From assembly GCF_002135335.1 (NCBI RefSeq), contig NZ_NEGC01000003.1, forward strand, positions 186,001-250,000: DNA of 64,000 bases, written 5' to 3'. Positions 1-10,015 of this stretch are shown here, one piece after another. The translations under genes and the position numbers were made by a program. Numbering within the stretch: position 1 is the first letter of the stretch; each line of letters begins with the position of its first letter. The stretch comes from Acinetobacter sp. ANC 4470. Lineage in GTDB: Bacteria > Pseudomonadota > Gammaproteobacteria > Pseudomonadales > Moraxellaceae. The notes under the pieces are model-generated. The model was not told where the DNA came from, ran no database searches, and worked only from the letters and a program-made list of their open reading frames with translations.

Positions 1-872
1 ATGGCCAAGACAAAAACAATTAAGGTCAAAGGCAAAGTCATCCAAAAACGATGGCTAAAATCCACCAGTTCAGGGTTTGGCGCATCATCCAAGGTTGGTT
101 GCATTGGCTCTAAAGCCATACCACAAATAGGGCAAGTCCCCGGGCCTTTTTGTACAATTTCAGGATCCATCGGACAGGTATAATCCATATCCGCCGCACC
201 TTCTGGTACAGGACGCTCATCCAGTGGAATTAAATAAAATTCAGGATCTTGCTTAAATTTATCCAAACAAGATGGATTACAGAAATAATAGGTTTTGTCT
301 TGATAATCTGTTTTTAAATCAGTGGTGGTGTCCACCGACATTCCACAAACAGGATCTATTTCAGTTTGCCCTGAAGAGTTTACCGAATGACCACCCGCAC
401 AACACGATGACTGTTTTTTCGGTTCTGGTGGTGTTGAAGTAACACAGCATGAAGATCTTTGAGCCTCTAAAGCGATATATTGTTCAGGTGCGATATTAAA
501 TTTACTTAAACAACGCTCAGAACAAAAATAATAGTCTTTGTCTTGGTAAATACCATGATATTGAGAATCAGTTTTAACTTGCATACCACAAACGGGATCA
601 ACCACCATTTCAATGGATTGAACTACTGTTTTCGGTTTATTTCCAGAACAGCAACTCGATGTTTTAGGTACTTCTGGTTGCAAATACTGCTCAGGATCAT
701 TGGCAAATTTTTGTTTACAGCCATCACAACAAAATAAATATTTCTTTTGATTATAATGAAAAGAATGTTTTGAATGCTCCGACACATCCATACCACAGAC
801 AGGATCTACTTTTACTAATTCAAGACTTGGTTCTTGTTTTGAACAGCAAGAAGATTTAAGTTGTTCACTCAT
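1..872 (-). CDS. Copper/heavy-metal P-type ATPase with three YHS domains (N-terminal part, runs off window)
   Basis: The minus strand is open from ATG at 872 to the left edge, giving 290 residues of a larger protein. It contains three YHS metal-binding domains, each starting DPVCGM (residues about 23-63, 91-132 and 172-213) and each with an FCxxxC-type pair. Cys-rich linkers (SSCC at 7-10, 72-75, 140-143 and 155-158) separate them. A heavy-metal-binding domain follows at 231-256 (YTCPMDPE, then GTCPICGM), and the first membrane helix begins near 277. The family is heavy-metal-translocating P-type ATPases that export Cu(I) across the inner membrane. The catalytic DKTGT segment lies outside the window. 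No CxxC HMA domain is present in the visible part. The gene is divergent from a CueR-like regulator, which supports copper. Ag or another soft metal is the alternative. Confidence 0.88.
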   Translation of the reverse strand, partial: MSEQLKSSCCSKQEPSLELVKVDPVCGMDVSEHSKHSFHYNQKKYLFCCDGCKQKFANDPEQYLQPEVPKTSSCCSGNKPKTVVQSIEMVVDPVCGMQVKTDSQYHGIYQDKDYYFCSERCLSKFNIAPEQYIALEAQRSSCCVTSTPPEPKKQSSCCAGGHSVNSSGQTEIDPVCGMSVDTTTDLKTDYQDKTYYFCNPSCLDKFKQDPEFYLIPLDERPVPEGAADMDYTCPMDPEIVQKGPGTCPICGMALEPMQPTLDDAPNPELVDFSHRFWMTLPLTLIVFVLA

Positions 873-904
873 CAGACTTACCCATTTAATTATTCAATTG
901 TGCT

Positions 905-936
905 AGCATAAAGTCTGTACCTAGGTACAGAGTCAA
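905..936 (-). promoter_or_regulatory. MerR/CueR-type promoter and operator of the copper ATPase gene
   Basis: On the minus strand, TTGACT (-35, at 931-936) and TATGCT (-10, at 905-910) are separated by 20 bp. This over-long spacer is the hallmark of MerR-family activated promoters. The spacer holds the perfect palindrome CTGTACCTAGGTACAG (915-930), centred between the two hexamers. The regulator gene starts 20 bp to the right, so the site probably also affects its own transcription. Confidence 0.85.
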
Positions 937-956
937 GTCATATTGAGGATACTTTT

Positions 957-1337
957 ATGCTCACCATTGGAAAACTTGCCAAACAATGTCAGGTCAATGT
1001 GGAAACCATTCGTTATTATCAACGCATTGGCTTAATGCGCGTGCCTGAAACCACACAAAGTTATCGTTACTATAATACTCAGGATATTGAAACTTTAAGC
1101 TTTATCCAAAAGGCTAAAGACGCGGGTTTACAGCTCAGTGAAATTCAGGAGCTATTACAGTTACAACTTGAAGACCGCGAACAAGCTCGCCATGTCATTC
1201 AACAACGTCTGGACAAAATTGACCAACGGATTCAAGAACTCAACAGCTTAAAACAACGCCTTTCAACGTGGGTGGATGAATGTAAAACCACAAACGAAAG
1301 CAGTTGCCCAATATTGAAAGAACTTAAAAACAGTTAA
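957..1337 (+). CDS. cueR: MerR-family copper-responsive regulator (CueR-like)
   Basis: This 126-residue protein has an N-terminal winged helix (TIGKLAKQCQVNVETIRYY), a long dimerisation helix (about 75-105), and a C-terminal metal loop with Cys109 and Cys117. The spacing of eight and the CPI that follows resemble CueR (C112/C120). The position equivalent to Ser77 of E. coli CueR appears to be Ala, and the extra Cys used by Zn/Hg/Pb sensors is missing. This favours a monovalent-metal sensor. In the family, it distorts a 19-20 bp spacer promoter to activate export genes when Cu(I) binds. The divergent gene is the YHS-type ATPase, whose promoter carries the expected dyad. The ligand assignment is an inference. 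Confidence 0.82.
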   Translation: MLTIGKLAKQCQVNVETIRYYQRIGLMRVPETTQSYRYYNTQDIETLSFIQKAKDAGLQLSEIQELLQLQLEDREQARHVIQQRLDKIDQRIQELNSLKQRLSTWVDECKTTNESSCPILKELKNS

Positions 1338-1381
1338 ACTTAAACTCTACAACTGATCTTTGTGTTTAGGACCAACGGCTT

Positions 1382-1969
1382 ATGTCTATCGACTTAAAAT
1401 TTCTACGACAACAACTTAAAACGAAGCGTAAACAAGTCGATAAATTCCAACAACAATATTCATCATCCCAAGTCTTACACCGGTTGCGTCATTTTCCACA
1501 GCTACAACAGGCAAAGCGTATCGGTATTTATTTACATGCTTTTGGTGAAATTAATACCCAGCAAATCATTGAATATTGCTTCGCACAGCATAAACAGGTC
1601 TATTTACCCATGATTTGCAGCATGAATCAGCAATTACACTGGGTCAGAATTTCAAAACAACAATATAGCAATAAGCGTTTTTCACATCACCCTTTAGGCA
1701 TGCAAGAACCGATGGCAAGCCGCGGAACGCATGTATCAAAACTGGATGTACTGATTATGCCTTTACTGGCATGTGACATTTATGGCACACGAATTGGAAT
1801 GGGTGGCGGTTTTTATGATAAAACCCTTGCCAGTGCGCCAAACAAGCCTTTGCGTTTAGGCATTGCACATGACTTTCAACTGGTACAAGAGCGACTTCCG
1901 CGTCAGGTTTGGGATCAGCCAGTCGATGCACTCATCACGCCCTTGCACATGCGACTGTTTAAACGTTGA
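1382..1969 (+). CDS. fthC: 5-formyltetrahydrofolate cyclo-ligase
   Basis: A 195-residue protein of the YgfA/MTHFS family. It converts 5-formyl-THF to 5,10-methenyl-THF with ATP, recycling an inhibitory folate in the cytosol. The C-terminal signature GMGGGFYDKTL (about residues 139-149) is the phosphate-binding loop of this family. The N-terminal basic stretch (LRQQLKTKRKQ) and the DVLIMPLLACD segment also fit. An AGGA lies just upstream of the ATG. The gene follows cueR by 44 bp on the same strand, but no functional link is apparent. No 6S RNA sits in front of it, unlike many gammaproteobacteria. Confidence 0.88.
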   Translation: MSIDLKFLRQQLKTKRKQVDKFQQQYSSSQVLHRLRHFPQLQQAKRIGIYLHAFGEINTQQIIEYCFAQHKQVYLPMICSMNQQLHWVRISKQQYSNKRFSHHPLGMQEPMASRGTHVSKLDVLIMPLLACDIYGTRIGMGGGFYDKTLASAPNKPLRLGIAHDFQLVQERLPRQVWDQPVDALITPLHMRLFKR

Positions 1970-2047
1970 TTTGACATTTTTGACTATTGTTATAACTATT
2001 AAATCAACTATTTAAGTATTTATTATACAATTTATTTACACATACCC

Positions 2048-2077
2048 TTGTAATTTTTGAAATACACATCACTATAA
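2048..2077 (+). promoter_or_regulatory. Possible sigma-70 promoter of lon
   Basis: TTGTAA (2048-2053) and CTATAA (2072-2077) with an 18-bp spacer lie about 40 bp before the lon start in a very AT-rich leader. I looked for a heat-shock pattern (CTTGAA with CCCCAT) and saw only CCTTG without a matching -10. The assignment is weak. Confidence 0.3.
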
Positions 2078-2115
2078 AAATATGGCAACACCATTGTTAC
2101 TCATTAGGAGTGCCC

Positions 2116-4542
2116 ATGTCTGAAATTATTATGAATCAAGAAACCTTAGAACCACAGGTTCCAAGCGTATTACCGCTTTTAGCGCTACGAGATGTTGTGG
2201 TTTACCCACACATGCAAATTGCGTTATTTGTAGGTCGTGAAAAATCGATCAAAGCAGTTGACGTGGCTCGTAACAGTGACAATCTAGTATTTGTTGTTGC
2301 GCAACAAGATTCGCTTACAGAAGAAATTGATCAAGACAACCTATATCAATACGGTACTGTCGCAAAAATTGTGCAAGTTGTGAATCATGAAAATGATGAA
2401 AACTGTATCAAAGTATTAATTGAGGGGTTACATCGTTCTAAACTGGTAAAAATCATCGAAAATGATGAATATCTATCGGCTGAACATGCAATCAGTCCAA
2501 TGACGGTCAACATTAAAGCTGACTCTCAAGAAACACGCATACAAGAACTACGCACTTTATTTGCACAATATGCAGAAACAAAATTACGTAATGCACGTGA
2601 ATTGATTACTGCTGCCAATAAAATTGATGATTTATTGCAACTTGTGTTCTTCGTCGCAACTCGTGTTCCTTTAAACATTGATGTCAAACAAAAGTTTTTA
2701 GAACATGATGATTTTGAAGCTCACTTACAAGAGTTAATGACTTATCTATTGCAACAATCTGAAGAACAACAGATTGAACAAACTTTGCATGACTCTGTAA
2801 AACGTCAGATGGAAAAAAACCAACGCGAATACTTCCTCAATGAAAAGATGAAGGTCATTCAGCGTGAACTTTCCGACATGAATGGCGGTGCTGAAGATGA
2901 TGTTGCAGAAATTGAACGTCGTCTTGAAGAAGCCGATTTACCTGAACATGTACGTAAAAAAGCTGAAAGTGAATTCCGTAAGCTTAAAGCAATGCAACCT
3001 GCTTCAAGTGAAGCTGCTGTTGTTCGCAACTATATCGAAGCCATTTTAGATACCCCGTGGAATAAAGCCAGTAAAGTTAGTATTAACTTGGCAAAAGCAC
3101 AGGAAATTCTAGATGCAGACCATTATGGTCTAGATGAAGTTAAAGAACGCATTGTTGAATACTTAGCAGTTCAATCACGAGTGAAAAAACTCAAAGGGCC
3201 GATCCTTTGCTTAGTTGGGCCTCCAGGGGTTGGTAAAACTTCACTCGGTGAATCCGTTGCCAAAGCCACAGGTCGTGAGTTTGTGCGGATGGCTTTAGGC
3301 GGCGTGCGTGATGAAGCCGAAATCCGTGGCCACCGTCGTACTTATATTGGTGCGATGCCGGGCAAAATTGTGCAATCTTTAACGAAAGTCGGTGTTAAGA
3401 ATCCTTTGTTCTTGCTCGATGAAATTGACAAGATGGCACAGGATTACCGCGGCGACCCTGCTTCTGCATTACTTGAAGTACTTGATCCATCGCAAAACAG
3501 TAAGTTTAATGATCACTATTTAGATCTTGATCTTGACCTATCTGAAGTGATGTTCATCTGTACTGCAAACAGCATGAATATTCCAGAAGCTTTGCTTGAC
3601 CGTATGGAAGTGATTCGTCTTCCGGGTTATACCGAAGAAGAAAAAGTTAATATTGCAGATCGTTATCTTGTGCCTAAAGCAATTAAGGACAATGGTTTAC
3701 GCGGCAAAGAATTGACCATTCATGAAGAAGCAATTCGTGACATCGTGCGTCGTTATACACGTGAAGCAGGTGTGCGTAGTCTGGAACGTGAAGTATCAAA
3801 AATTGCCCGTAAAGTTGTAAAAGAAGCGGTCAGCAAAAAAGCGAAGAACTTGCATATCAACATCACTGCGGAAAACTTATCCGATTACCTAGGCGTACAT
3901 AAGTTCGACTATGGTATGGCAGAAGAAGAAGCAGAAGTTGGTCGTGTCAATGGTTTAGCTTGGACTTCTGTCGGTGGTGAATTACTGTCAATTGAAGTGG
4001 CAGCTGTAAAAGGTAAAGGTAAATTCATCACGACGGGTTCACTCGGCGATGTCATGAAAGAATCTATTACCGCGGCAATGACTGTGGTACGTACTCGTGC
4101 AGAGGCACTGGGTATTGAAGCTGCAAGATTTGAAGAAACTGATGTTCACGTGCATTTACCTGAAGGTGCAACACCCAAAGATGGTCCATCTGCAGGTTTA
4201 GCATTAACCACAGCATTGGTTTCTGCCTTCACAGGGATCCCTGTTCGTGCTGATATTGCAATGACAGGTGAAACCAATTTAGGTGGTCGTGCCATGCGTA
4301 TTGGTGGCTTAAAAGAAAAACTGCTTGCAGCACACCGTGGCGGCATTAAGTTAGTCTTTATCCCACAAGAAAACGTACGTGACCTTGTTGAAATTCCAGA
4401 CAATGTTAAAGCTGGTTTAGAAATTAAAGCGGTGAAAAGTATCGATGATATCTTGCCATTGGCTTTAATCGAAATGCCAAAACCTTTGCCTAAAAACCCG
4501 ATTGTAAAACCAATCGATGAAGGTAAAGCTGCCCGCCATTAA
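2116..4542 (+). CDS. lon: ATP-dependent Lon protease
   Basis: A cytosolic AAA+ serine protease that degrades misfolded and regulatory proteins. An N-terminal LON substrate domain (residues about 15-210) is followed by a coiled-coil region and the AAA+ module with Walker A GPPGVGKTS and Walker B FLLDEIDK. The C-terminal protease domain carries the Ser/Lys dyad, Ser692 in DGPSAG and Lys735 in GGLKEK. At 808 residues the length is normal. I chose ATG 2116 because AGGAG at 2106-2110 is spaced 5 nt from it. An in-frame GTG at 2110 overlaps that Shine-Dalgarno sequence and is unlikely. An intrinsic terminator follows. Confidence 0.97.
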   Translation: MSEIIMNQETLEPQVPSVLPLLALRDVVVYPHMQIALFVGREKSIKAVDVARNSDNLVFVVAQQDSLTEEIDQDNLYQYGTVAKIVQVVNHENDENCIKVLIEGLHRSKLVKIIENDEYLSAEHAISPMTVNIKADSQETRIQELRTLFAQYAETKLRNARELITAANKIDDLLQLVFFVATRVPLNIDVKQKFLEHDDFEAHLQELMTYLLQQSEEQQIEQTLHDSVKRQMEKNQREYFLNEKMKVIQRELSDMNGGAEDDVAEIERRLEEADLPEHVRKKAESEFRKLKAMQPASSEAAVVRNYIEAILDTPWNKASKVSINLAKAQEILDADHYGLDEVKERIVEYLAVQSRVKKLKGPILCLVGPPGVGKTSLGESVAKATGREFVRMALGGVRDEAEIRGHRRTYIGAMPGKIVQSLTKVGVKNPLFLLDEIDKMAQDYRGDPASALLEVLDPSQNSKFNDHYLDLDLDLSEVMFICTANSMNIPEALLDRMEVIRLPGYTEEEKVNIADRYLVPKAIKDNGLRGKELTIHEEAIRDIVRRYTREAGVRSLEREVSKIARKVVKEAVSKKAKNLHINITAENLSDYLGVHKFDYGMAEEEAEVGRVNGLAWTSVGGELLSIEVAAVKGKGKFITTGSLGDVMKESITAAMTVVRTRAEALGIEAARFEETDVHVHLPEGATPKDGPSAGLALTTALVSAFTGIPVRADIAMTGETNLGGRAMRIGGLKEKLLAAHRGGIKLVFIPQENVRDLVEIPDNVKAGLEIKAVKSIDDILPLALIEMPKPLPKNPIVKPIDEGKAARH

Positions 4543-4556
4543 TGGTAATTTGATAC

Positions 4557-4584
4557 AAAAAGAGAGCTTCGGCTCTCTTTTTTT
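4557..4584 (+). terminator. Intrinsic terminator of lon
   Basis: AGAGAGC, a TTCG tetraloop, then GCTCTCT followed by a T run, 15 bp after the lon stop codon. Confidence 0.9.
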
Positions 4585-4605
4585 ATGCGCTTATTTTGCT
4601 ATATT

Positions 4606-4773
4606 AGAGATCTAGCGAACTTGAAAAGCCGAGTTCTTGACCTCATCTATTAGAATATAAACATAGATGCGCTGTAAGCTTCTATTTTACATGTTATGTG
4701 AATGGTCATCTACATCTCCAGGTGGGTGACCTTTTGACCGCAGTCCCAGTTTTCTTAGTGGACTGCGTTTTTT
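4606..4773 (+). ncRNA. Candidate small RNA between lon and the M28 peptidase gene
   Basis: About 165 bp without an ORF lies between the lon terminator and a second plus-strand intrinsic terminator (CGCAGTCC 4739-4746, GGACTGCG 4760-4767, then six T). Since lon already has its own terminator, this one implies a separate short transcript. A TATATT -10-like box at 4600-4605 precedes it. Internally GAACT/AGTTC can pair (about 4617-4637), and GGTCATCTAC (4704-4713) pairs with GTGGGTGACC (4722-4731) over 10 bp. The 3' T run overlaps the stop codon of the convergent peptidase gene. I do not recognise the RNA family; it does not read as 6S, RNase P, SRP or tmRNA. Confidence 0.45.
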
Positions 4774-5731
4774 ATGGTCTAGATTGCATCAATAAACTAT
4801 TTACTAAACCATCAATCACATTGGCCATTTTTGCAATATTCAAGGTTTTTAAAGTATCTTTTTCGGTGTGATAATGCTTATTTCGAAAAAAAGCCGTATC
4901 AGTAATCATCACTGCTGGAATATCAAACTTCCAATAATTCAGATGATCTGAAAACTCCATCCCCGAAACAAAAGATGGCGCAACCAATCTTTGGCATTCT
5001 AAACGGTTCAATGTGCGCATTTCTTCACAGTATTTCGAGCCCAAATCATAAGACTGTAAATTACTCACAGCAGCAATATAATTCGCATGATTCGGGTATA
5101 CCCATTTCAAACCGACTGGATATTCTTGCACCAATTTTTCATCAAAGTAACCTATCATTTCTAGAATATACACGCCTTGAATTTGATCTTTTTGTGTTTG
5201 CACCGATTTGGCATGAATATAACTACCCATCTGTTCGGTTTTGAAAAATGGTGGTTCTTGTAAGGTATAAAATACAAATTCTACATTTTGCTCGAGTCGA
5301 GATTTCTGTTGTGCAAGAATACGTGCTGTCTCAATCACTCCTGCTACACCAGAAGCATTATCATCAGCGCCCTGCTGTTCACCTAACACATCATAATGAG
5401 CACCGACAATCACTTTATCCGTATGACCCACAGTTAAAGTACACACCACATTACGATAACCTAAACCATTGACCGAGTAGTTTTGATATTGACATGGAAT
5501 ACCAAACAAGCGCATTTGTTCTTTAATCCATGCGGAAACACGCTGTAGCTCTTCTATATTTTTATAATTACGATAGCTATCACTGCCAATAACTTGTTCC
5601 AAATAAACTTTTAAATTATCCGCACTTGCTGTCGTCACGCGAGGCACTGCCCATGTTGAAGTACTCAAAAAAATAGAGAAAAACAATGTGCTCAGATATA
5701 TGCCTATCTTTTGATTTTTTTTTGAACCCAT
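4772..5731 (-). CDS. Secreted M28-family zinc aminopeptidase
   Basis: A 319-residue protein with a signal peptide (hydrophobic stretch about 9-28, probable cleavage after WA) and an M28 peptidase fold. Metal-site motifs in order are GAHYD (His112, Asp114), GADDNASG (Asp123/124), a Glu in QEPP (Glu159), EMIGY (Glu191) and a late His in FSDHLNYW. The family uses two zinc ions to remove N-terminal amino acids, here in the periplasm or outside the cell. The usual catalytic EE pair reads QEP here, a deviation worth noting. The substrate is unknown. It is convergent with the candidate sRNA. Confidence 0.8.
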   Translation of the reverse strand: MGSKKNQKIGIYLSTLFFSIFLSTSTWAVPRVTTASADNLKVYLEQVIGSDSYRNYKNIEELQRVSAWIKEQMRLFGIPCQYQNYSVNGLGYRNVVCTLTVGHTDKVIVGAHYDVLGEQQGADDNASGVAGVIETARILAQQKSRLEQNVEFVFYTLQEPPFFKTEQMGSYIHAKSVQTQKDQIQGVYILEMIGYFDEKLVQEYPVGLKWVYPNHANYIAAVSNLQSYDLGSKYCEEMRTLNRLECQRLVAPSFVSGMEFSDHLNYWKFDIPAVMITDTAFFRNKHYHTEKDTLKTLNIAKMANVIDGLVNSLLMQSRP

Positions 5732-5885
5732 TTATTATTCTTCCAATATTCTTATGAGTGTTTACTCCATTACTCATGATTAAAACAGCATCACATGCTA
5801 ACTTTCAATTTCAATTTGTTGCGCAAAATAAGTAAAAAGCATTTTAGTGCTTATAATAGTGCAGACTCTCAAACCATCGAATCTT

Positions 5886-6368
5886 ATGAAAATCCGTATT
5901 ATTACCATCGGTCAAAAAATGCCTGCTTGGGTACTCACTGGTTTTGAAGATTACTTCAAGCGCATCCAACCTTTTGTGCAAACTCAGATTATTGAATTAC
6001 CCATGGCAAAACGCGGGAAAAATGATTCTGAAGCCGATATCTTAAAATATCGTCAAATTGAAGGTGACAGCATTTTAAATGCAGTGAAGCAGAATGAAAC
6101 CCTGATTGCACTTGAAGTGGGTGGCAAAGAATTTAGCACTGAAAAACTGGCTGCAACCATGAAAGAATGGATGCTTGAAGGCAATGATGTGGTGTTAGCG
6201 ATTGGCGGACCAGATGGTCATTCTGAAGCAGTGCGTAAAGCGGCTGCATGGCACTGGTCATTGTCTAAGCTGACCTTGCCCCATCCTATGGTTCGAGTGA
6301 TGCTAATCGAGCAGTTATACCGCGCAATGACCATCAATCACAATCATCCTTATCATCGGGCAGGTTAA
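5886..6368 (+). CDS. rlmH: 23S rRNA (pseudouridine1915-N3)-methyltransferase
   Basis: The 160-residue SPOUT methyltransferase RlmH methylates pseudouridine 1915 in helix 69 of 23S rRNA in the assembled ribosome. The signatures IRIITIGQKMPAWV at the N-terminus, AIGGPDGHS in the trefoil knot, and LPHPMVRVMLIEQLYRA near the C-terminus are diagnostic, as is the YHRAG end. A longer ORF starts at 5847, but the family begins at MKIRIITIG, so ATG 5886 is used. No clear Shine-Dalgarno sequence precedes it. No partner gene such as rsfS lies next to it here. Confidence 0.95.
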   Translation: MKIRIITIGQKMPAWVLTGFEDYFKRIQPFVQTQIIELPMAKRGKNDSEADILKYRQIEGDSILNAVKQNETLIALEVGGKEFSTEKLAATMKEWMLEGNDVVLAIGGPDGHSEAVRKAAAWHWSLSKLTLPHPMVRVMLIEQLYRAMTINHNHPYHRAG

Positions 6369-6571
6369 ATTGACCTCTGGTTAGTCTTTCATTAAATTTA
6401 ATCAAACTGAAATTATGGTCAATATCATCCAGAAGTCTTGATAAAAACGTGGAAATTTATTTTTCATTGTTCTGTTTGTGCAACGACCTGTTGAAATAAC
6501 CTCTATTTATTCTATAGGTTAATTTTGGCATCATTGTTCCAGTCAATACAATTTGAATTAGGCGCATCATC

Positions 6572-7348
6572 ATGAATTTACAAACTTTACCTAGTTTATT
6601 TATTTCACATGGCTCTCCCATGCTTGCGCTTAATCCAGAACAGGTTGGGCCTGCATTACATCGATTAAGCCTTAATCTCCCTAAACCGCAAGCTATTATT
6701 GTGATGTCCGCACACTGGGAAAGTAACTCACTTGAAGTAAGTACCAGTGTACGTGCTGAAACTTGGCATGATTTTCGTGGCTTTCCAGCTGAACTCTATG
6801 AAATCCGCTACCCTGCACCAGGTCAACTTGAGCTTGCGGAAGAAATTTTACATCTTTTAGCAGATGCAGGTTTAGCGGCTCATGCCAATAGTACCCGCCC
6901 GCGTGATCATGGCGTATGGATGCCATTGCTACATATGTATCCTGATGCAGATATTCCTGTGGTGGAAATTTCGCTACCAATGAACTGGTCAGCTGAAGAT
7001 ATTTATAAAATTGGTCAAACTCTTGCCCCACTACGTGAAAAACAAATATTAATGATTGGTTCGGGCAGTATTACTCATAACTTAGCTGAGTTAGCTTGGC
7101 GTGGTGAACCTGCTGAAGTGCCTGTATGGGCATCAACTTTCCGTAATTATGTCGTGAGCAAACTTGCTCATCAAGATTATGATGCCGTGCTGGATTGGCA
7201 AACGATTCCCTATGCACAACGCAATCATCCGACTTTAGAACACTTCGCTCCATTGTTCTTTGCAATGGGAACAGGTCATCGATTCAGCATTGTGCATAGT
7301 AGTTTTAGTATGGGTTCACTCGGTATGGATATTTATCGTTTTGATTAA
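6572..7348 (+). CDS. ygiD: DODA-type extradiol aromatic ring-opening dioxygenase
   Basis: A 258-residue LigB/class III extradiol dioxygenase of the YgiD family. FISHGSPM (His13 region), MSAHWES, DHGVWMPLL and GSGSITHNL contain the conserved metal-ligand and active-site His residues. Family members cleave 4,5-DOPA or similar catechols with Zn or Fe; the physiological substrate in Acinetobacter is not known. The gene stands alone with about 200 bp upstream and no aromatic-degradation neighbours. Function beyond family level is uncertain. Confidence 0.82.
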   Translation: MNLQTLPSLFISHGSPMLALNPEQVGPALHRLSLNLPKPQAIIVMSAHWESNSLEVSTSVRAETWHDFRGFPAELYEIRYPAPGQLELAEEILHLLADAGLAAHANSTRPRDHGVWMPLLHMYPDADIPVVEISLPMNWSAEDIYKIGQTLAPLREKQILMIGSGSITHNLAELAWRGEPAEVPVWASTFRNYVVSKLAHQDYDAVLDWQTIPYAQRNHPTLEHFAPLFFAMGTGHRFSIVHSSFSMGSLGMDIYRFD

Positions 7349-7483
7349 TAACTTTTGATTAATAATCAATAAAATAATAGTTATGGATACATTTTGATAC
7401 CTAATTCCTCAAAATGTATCCATTTTTTTTAACATTGAATACGATATGCTTATAAAAATCTTTCAAAACCAAGTACTTTTAAA

Positions 7484-8251
7484 ATGAAACTTAAATTTTT
7501 AGCGATTGCCCTTTTTCCCTTAATGCTTGCAGCTTGCCAATCTAGCGATATGCAAAAAGCTGGAGATTTAGCCGTGTCTATGATTCAACAACAAAATGCA
7601 GATAAAACACTCGCTGCCTACCAATGGTCTTATCAACCACAAGGCACAGATAAGCCACTTGTGTTGAATTTCAATGATCAACAGCGTTTAAGTATTGCAA
7701 CGGGTTGTAATACTCAAGGTACATCATGGAAAATTGAAAAAGGTCAAATTGTCACTGCTGATTTGATGTCAACCATGATGGCTTGTTCACCAGAATTAAT
7801 GAAACAAGAACAATTCTCCAGCTCACTTTTTGCTAAACGTACTATTCCCTTTGTTTTAAATATACAAGATGTAAATAAACCAACATTAACGCTTATTGAT
7901 GCAACAGGTCAAAAAGTTGTATTCGAAGGTAAAATGACACCTGAAACACAATATCAAACGCAAGCGGAAACTATTTTTCTTGAAATTTCCCCAGAAACAA
8001 AAAAATGTACTGGCGTAGCACCACAAACCTGTTTGCAAGTTCGTGAAATTAAATATGCAGAGAATGGTGTTAAAACTCAGGTCGATAAAGACTGGGGCCT
8101 ATTTTACAGCCATATTGAAGGTTTTGAACATAATCCATCTGAGCGCCAAATCATTCGTGTAAAACGTTACGAAATTAAGAACCCTGCCGCAGATCAGTCT
8201 AAATATGCCTATGTGCATGACATGACGATTGAACGTGCAACTATAAAATAA
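7484..8251 (+). CDS. META-domain / DUF4377 lipoprotein
   Basis: A 255-residue lipoprotein with lipobox LAAC (Cys18). A META/HslJ-like domain covers about 35-145 (the ATGCNTQGTSW segment and the MTMMACSPELM-type motif are characteristic). A DUF4377-like C-terminal domain covers about 155-250, with Cys pairs CTG...CLQVRE. META-domain lipoproteins are linked to heat-shock and antibiotic tolerance in other bacteria, but no enzymatic function is known. It is followed by a bidirectional terminator shared with gdhA. Confidence 0.75.
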   Translation: MKLKFLAIALFPLMLAACQSSDMQKAGDLAVSMIQQQNADKTLAAYQWSYQPQGTDKPLVLNFNDQQRLSIATGCNTQGTSWKIEKGQIVTADLMSTMMACSPELMKQEQFSSSLFAKRTIPFVLNIQDVNKPTLTLIDATGQKVVFEGKMTPETQYQTQAETIFLEISPETKKCTGVAPQTCLQVREIKYAENGVKTQVDKDWGLFYSHIEGFEHNPSERQIIRVKRYEIKNPAADQSKYAYVHDMTIERATIK

Positions 8252-8270
8252 TATACGCATTTTAGTGATA

Positions 8271-8300
8271 AAAAAACCGATGCCAAAGCATCGGTTTTTT
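8271..8300. terminator. Bidirectional intrinsic terminator (lipoprotein / gdhA)
   Basis: AAAAAACCGATGC, loop CAAA, then GCATCGGTTTTTT. The A and T tracts on both sides let it serve the convergent genes. Confidence 0.92.
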
Positions 8301-8321
8301 TAGTATTCAAAAAATAAAACC

Positions 8322-9668
<1,347 letters not shown>

Positions 9669-10015
9669 TTAATCCTCAGCAGAAAGATGGATCAAAATTG
9701 GTCAAATTTTCAAAGAATGATAATTTTTGGCGCAAAATATTAAATATCTTTTACAACCAATCCACAATAGTTTTTTCAAAAAAATCAAAAAAAAGATTTA
9801 ATAACATATATTTATATTAACTATAACCAACCAAAAGCACTTAATCCCAAGCATACTTCAGCTCTGTTTTCATTGACTTTTTTGCTCAATAATAATGCAC
9901 TCAAAGCTCCATTTTCGAGCAAGAGATTAAACAATAAAATCATGCTAAAATCACATATCTCGCTTTAACCCTCTTTTTTGTATGCTGCTATTTCTTTAGC
10001 AGTTGTGGTTTACAC
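9669..10015. other. Divergent intergenic region gdhA / rnfB-like gene
   Basis: 347 bp of AT-rich DNA holding the divergent promoters. TTGACT near 9874 and several TAAT/TATA-like hexamers are present, but no pair has good spacing. I saw no ORF, RNA gene or repeat. Confidence 0.5.

Noticed and set aside
1-183. Plus-strand 60-residue ORF at the left edge
   Set aside because: It is antisense to the copper ATPase, whose minus-strand reading has clear YHS and HMBD motifs.
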